From positions 803,461-855,402 of the forward strand of contig LSYV01000048.1 of the NCBI GenBank assembly GCA_001584585.1: a stretch of 51,942 bases of DNA. The letters are read 5' to 3'. The stretch is from Gonium pectorale (Eukaryota > Chlorophyta > Chlorophyceae > Chlamydomonadales > Volvocaceae). Every line of letters starts with the position of its first letter. Within the stretch, counting starts at the first letter, position 1. The notes under the pieces are model-generated. The model saw only the letters and a list, made by a program, of their open reading frames with translations, made no database searches and was not told the DNA's origin. Positions 43,326 to 51,942 of this stretch are shown here, piece by piece. The translations under genes and the position numbers were made by a program.

Positions 43326-44239
43326 GCCGGTGCGCTACGTCCCGTTCGGCCCTCTTCGCGGGTGCCACGTGCACAGCGACTCAACGAGACCGCGTCCTCG
43401 CACGGCACGGCACCGGATTGAGCCACGGGTTTCCTCGTCACACGGCTGCGTCACGTGCACCAGGGGGCACCCCGCCATTGTCCGGCATCCACGCACTTCA
43501 AAACGCATGAAAACCAAAGAAGGTAATACGCAATACCGGCACCGTGTGATAACCCAAATGCTTTACACGTTGGAAGTGCTCCAAAGATACGCCTGACGCG
43601 CCTGAATGCCGTGTCCATGGGCACGGCCGCTCAAGAAAGTGGGTCGACAACGACGTCCAACTTTAAATAAAGGCATACATATATTAGGAAGAGAAACACA
43701 TACTGACATGGACGAAAATGCTGATGTAGAAGACAGGCGGGAGCTGAAGGCTTGCACAGCCCGCGGTCGTGGAAGGATGGGCGGCGGCGCCTGCCCTCAA
43801 CCCCCGGGGCACGTCAGCCTCAGCTGGCGGTGACTGCTCCTGGGATGGCGGCACTGCGGAACGGGCGCGACGAGGCATGTGGGGGTTTCCGTCAGTGCTC
43901 GGTTCCACTCACTGCGCCGATTGGTGGTGGAACATGCACTCGTGGTCCTCGTTTCGCCCCTGCATGCCGCATGGCCGCTCCCCGACAGATACAGATGTGC
44001 GCCTCTTAACGACCTGATTGGACAGCGCACCGCGACTGACCATACGGTAATGCCGGAGACTCCGGAGGCACATTACCAGTACCTGTACATGCCGTACGAG
44101 GTGTGCAGCCCGACCCACTGCTGGCAAGACATGACAGCGACTTGCATCTCACCCGCGTGAGGCTAAGGGGCTGGGGGGGGGCAGGTGGGCTAAGGGGGGT
44201 AGGGGGGAGTGGGCGGCCGCTGCGCCTTACCTGGCTGGC

Positions 44240-51844
<7,605 letters not shown>

Positions 51845-51942
51845 CTGCGGCGGGGGTGGAGGGGCGGGGTTGCGAGGGGCGGGGGTGGAGGGGCGGGGTT
51901 GCGCGGGGCGCGCGGTCAGCCGAGGCAAGCGGGTTCATGTGT

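Larger units (their letters stand above)
39013..44239. other. Long intergenic interval with scattered small repeats, no supported gene
   Basis: About 5.2 kb upstream of the glycosidase and downstream of the mosaic gene. The many open frames (up to 243 codons at 40054-40785) lack recognisable domains, splice-phase partners or the codon use of the flanking genes. Local features: a 10-base A run at 39253-39262, a CAGT/CTGT-like simple repeat at 39205-39237, a Pro-Ser-type minisatellite (39370-39560), a duplicated segment (40709/40925), a GC-rich 12-bp repeat (42245-42285) and a 10-bp repeat (43273-43325). A TTACA (TGTAA on minus) at 43563-43567 could be the distant polyadenylation signal of the mosaic gene. 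It may contain decayed transposon sequence, which I cannot identify. Confidence 0.5.

Overview
The window looks like nuclear DNA of a GC-rich volvocine green alga (Chlamydomonas/Gonium/Volvox-type). The reasons are many short GT-AG introns with GTGAG/GTGCG donors and CAG acceptors, extreme Ala/Gly/Ser/Pro low complexity inside coding exons, TGTAA polyadenylation-type signals, Pro-Ser-rich extracellular linkers, and a receptor cyclase of algal style. The species is not determined. All exon models were built by hand from reading-frame homology and splice-phase matching. I ran no database search. The window has one 140-base assembly gap (N) at 29256-29395.

Layout. (1) 1-1459, minus: an ABHD10-like alpha/beta hydrolase, cut by the left edge, 5' end unresolved. 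(2) 2090-4370, plus: a complete three-exon DNase II (663 aa), divergent from gene 1. (3) 5138-22389, plus: a giant receptor-type class III nucleotide cyclase (at least 3,750 aa). It has an extracellular solute-binding domain, one membrane span, a catalytic domain split by about 1,560 residues of low-complexity insert, a second degenerate cyclase unit and a roughly 1,200-residue disordered tail. (4) 24364-32359, plus: a TPR-type sulfotransferase of about 11 exons interrupted by repeat-rich introns and the gap. (5) 33641-39012, minus: a complete 11-exon, 594-aa membrane-anchored clan GH-A (GH42-like) glycoside hydrolase, convergent with gene 4. (6) 39013-44239: about 5.2 kb with no gene I can support, holding several small tandem repeats. 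(7) 44240 to beyond 51844, minus: a secreted or surface mosaic protein of repeated Cys-rich modules and Pro-rich linkers, 16 exons in the window, 5' end off the right edge.

These are ordinary independent eukaryotic genes, not an operon. Most products act outside the cytosol (DNase II, receptor cyclase, sulfotransferase, glycosidase, wall-like mosaic). The strongest candidate for something undescribed is gene 3: a bacterial-type ligand-binding domain joined to a cyclase whose catalytic fold is interrupted by a huge disordered insert and whose transition-state residues look degenerate. The second is the exon-phase-symmetric modular build of gene 7.
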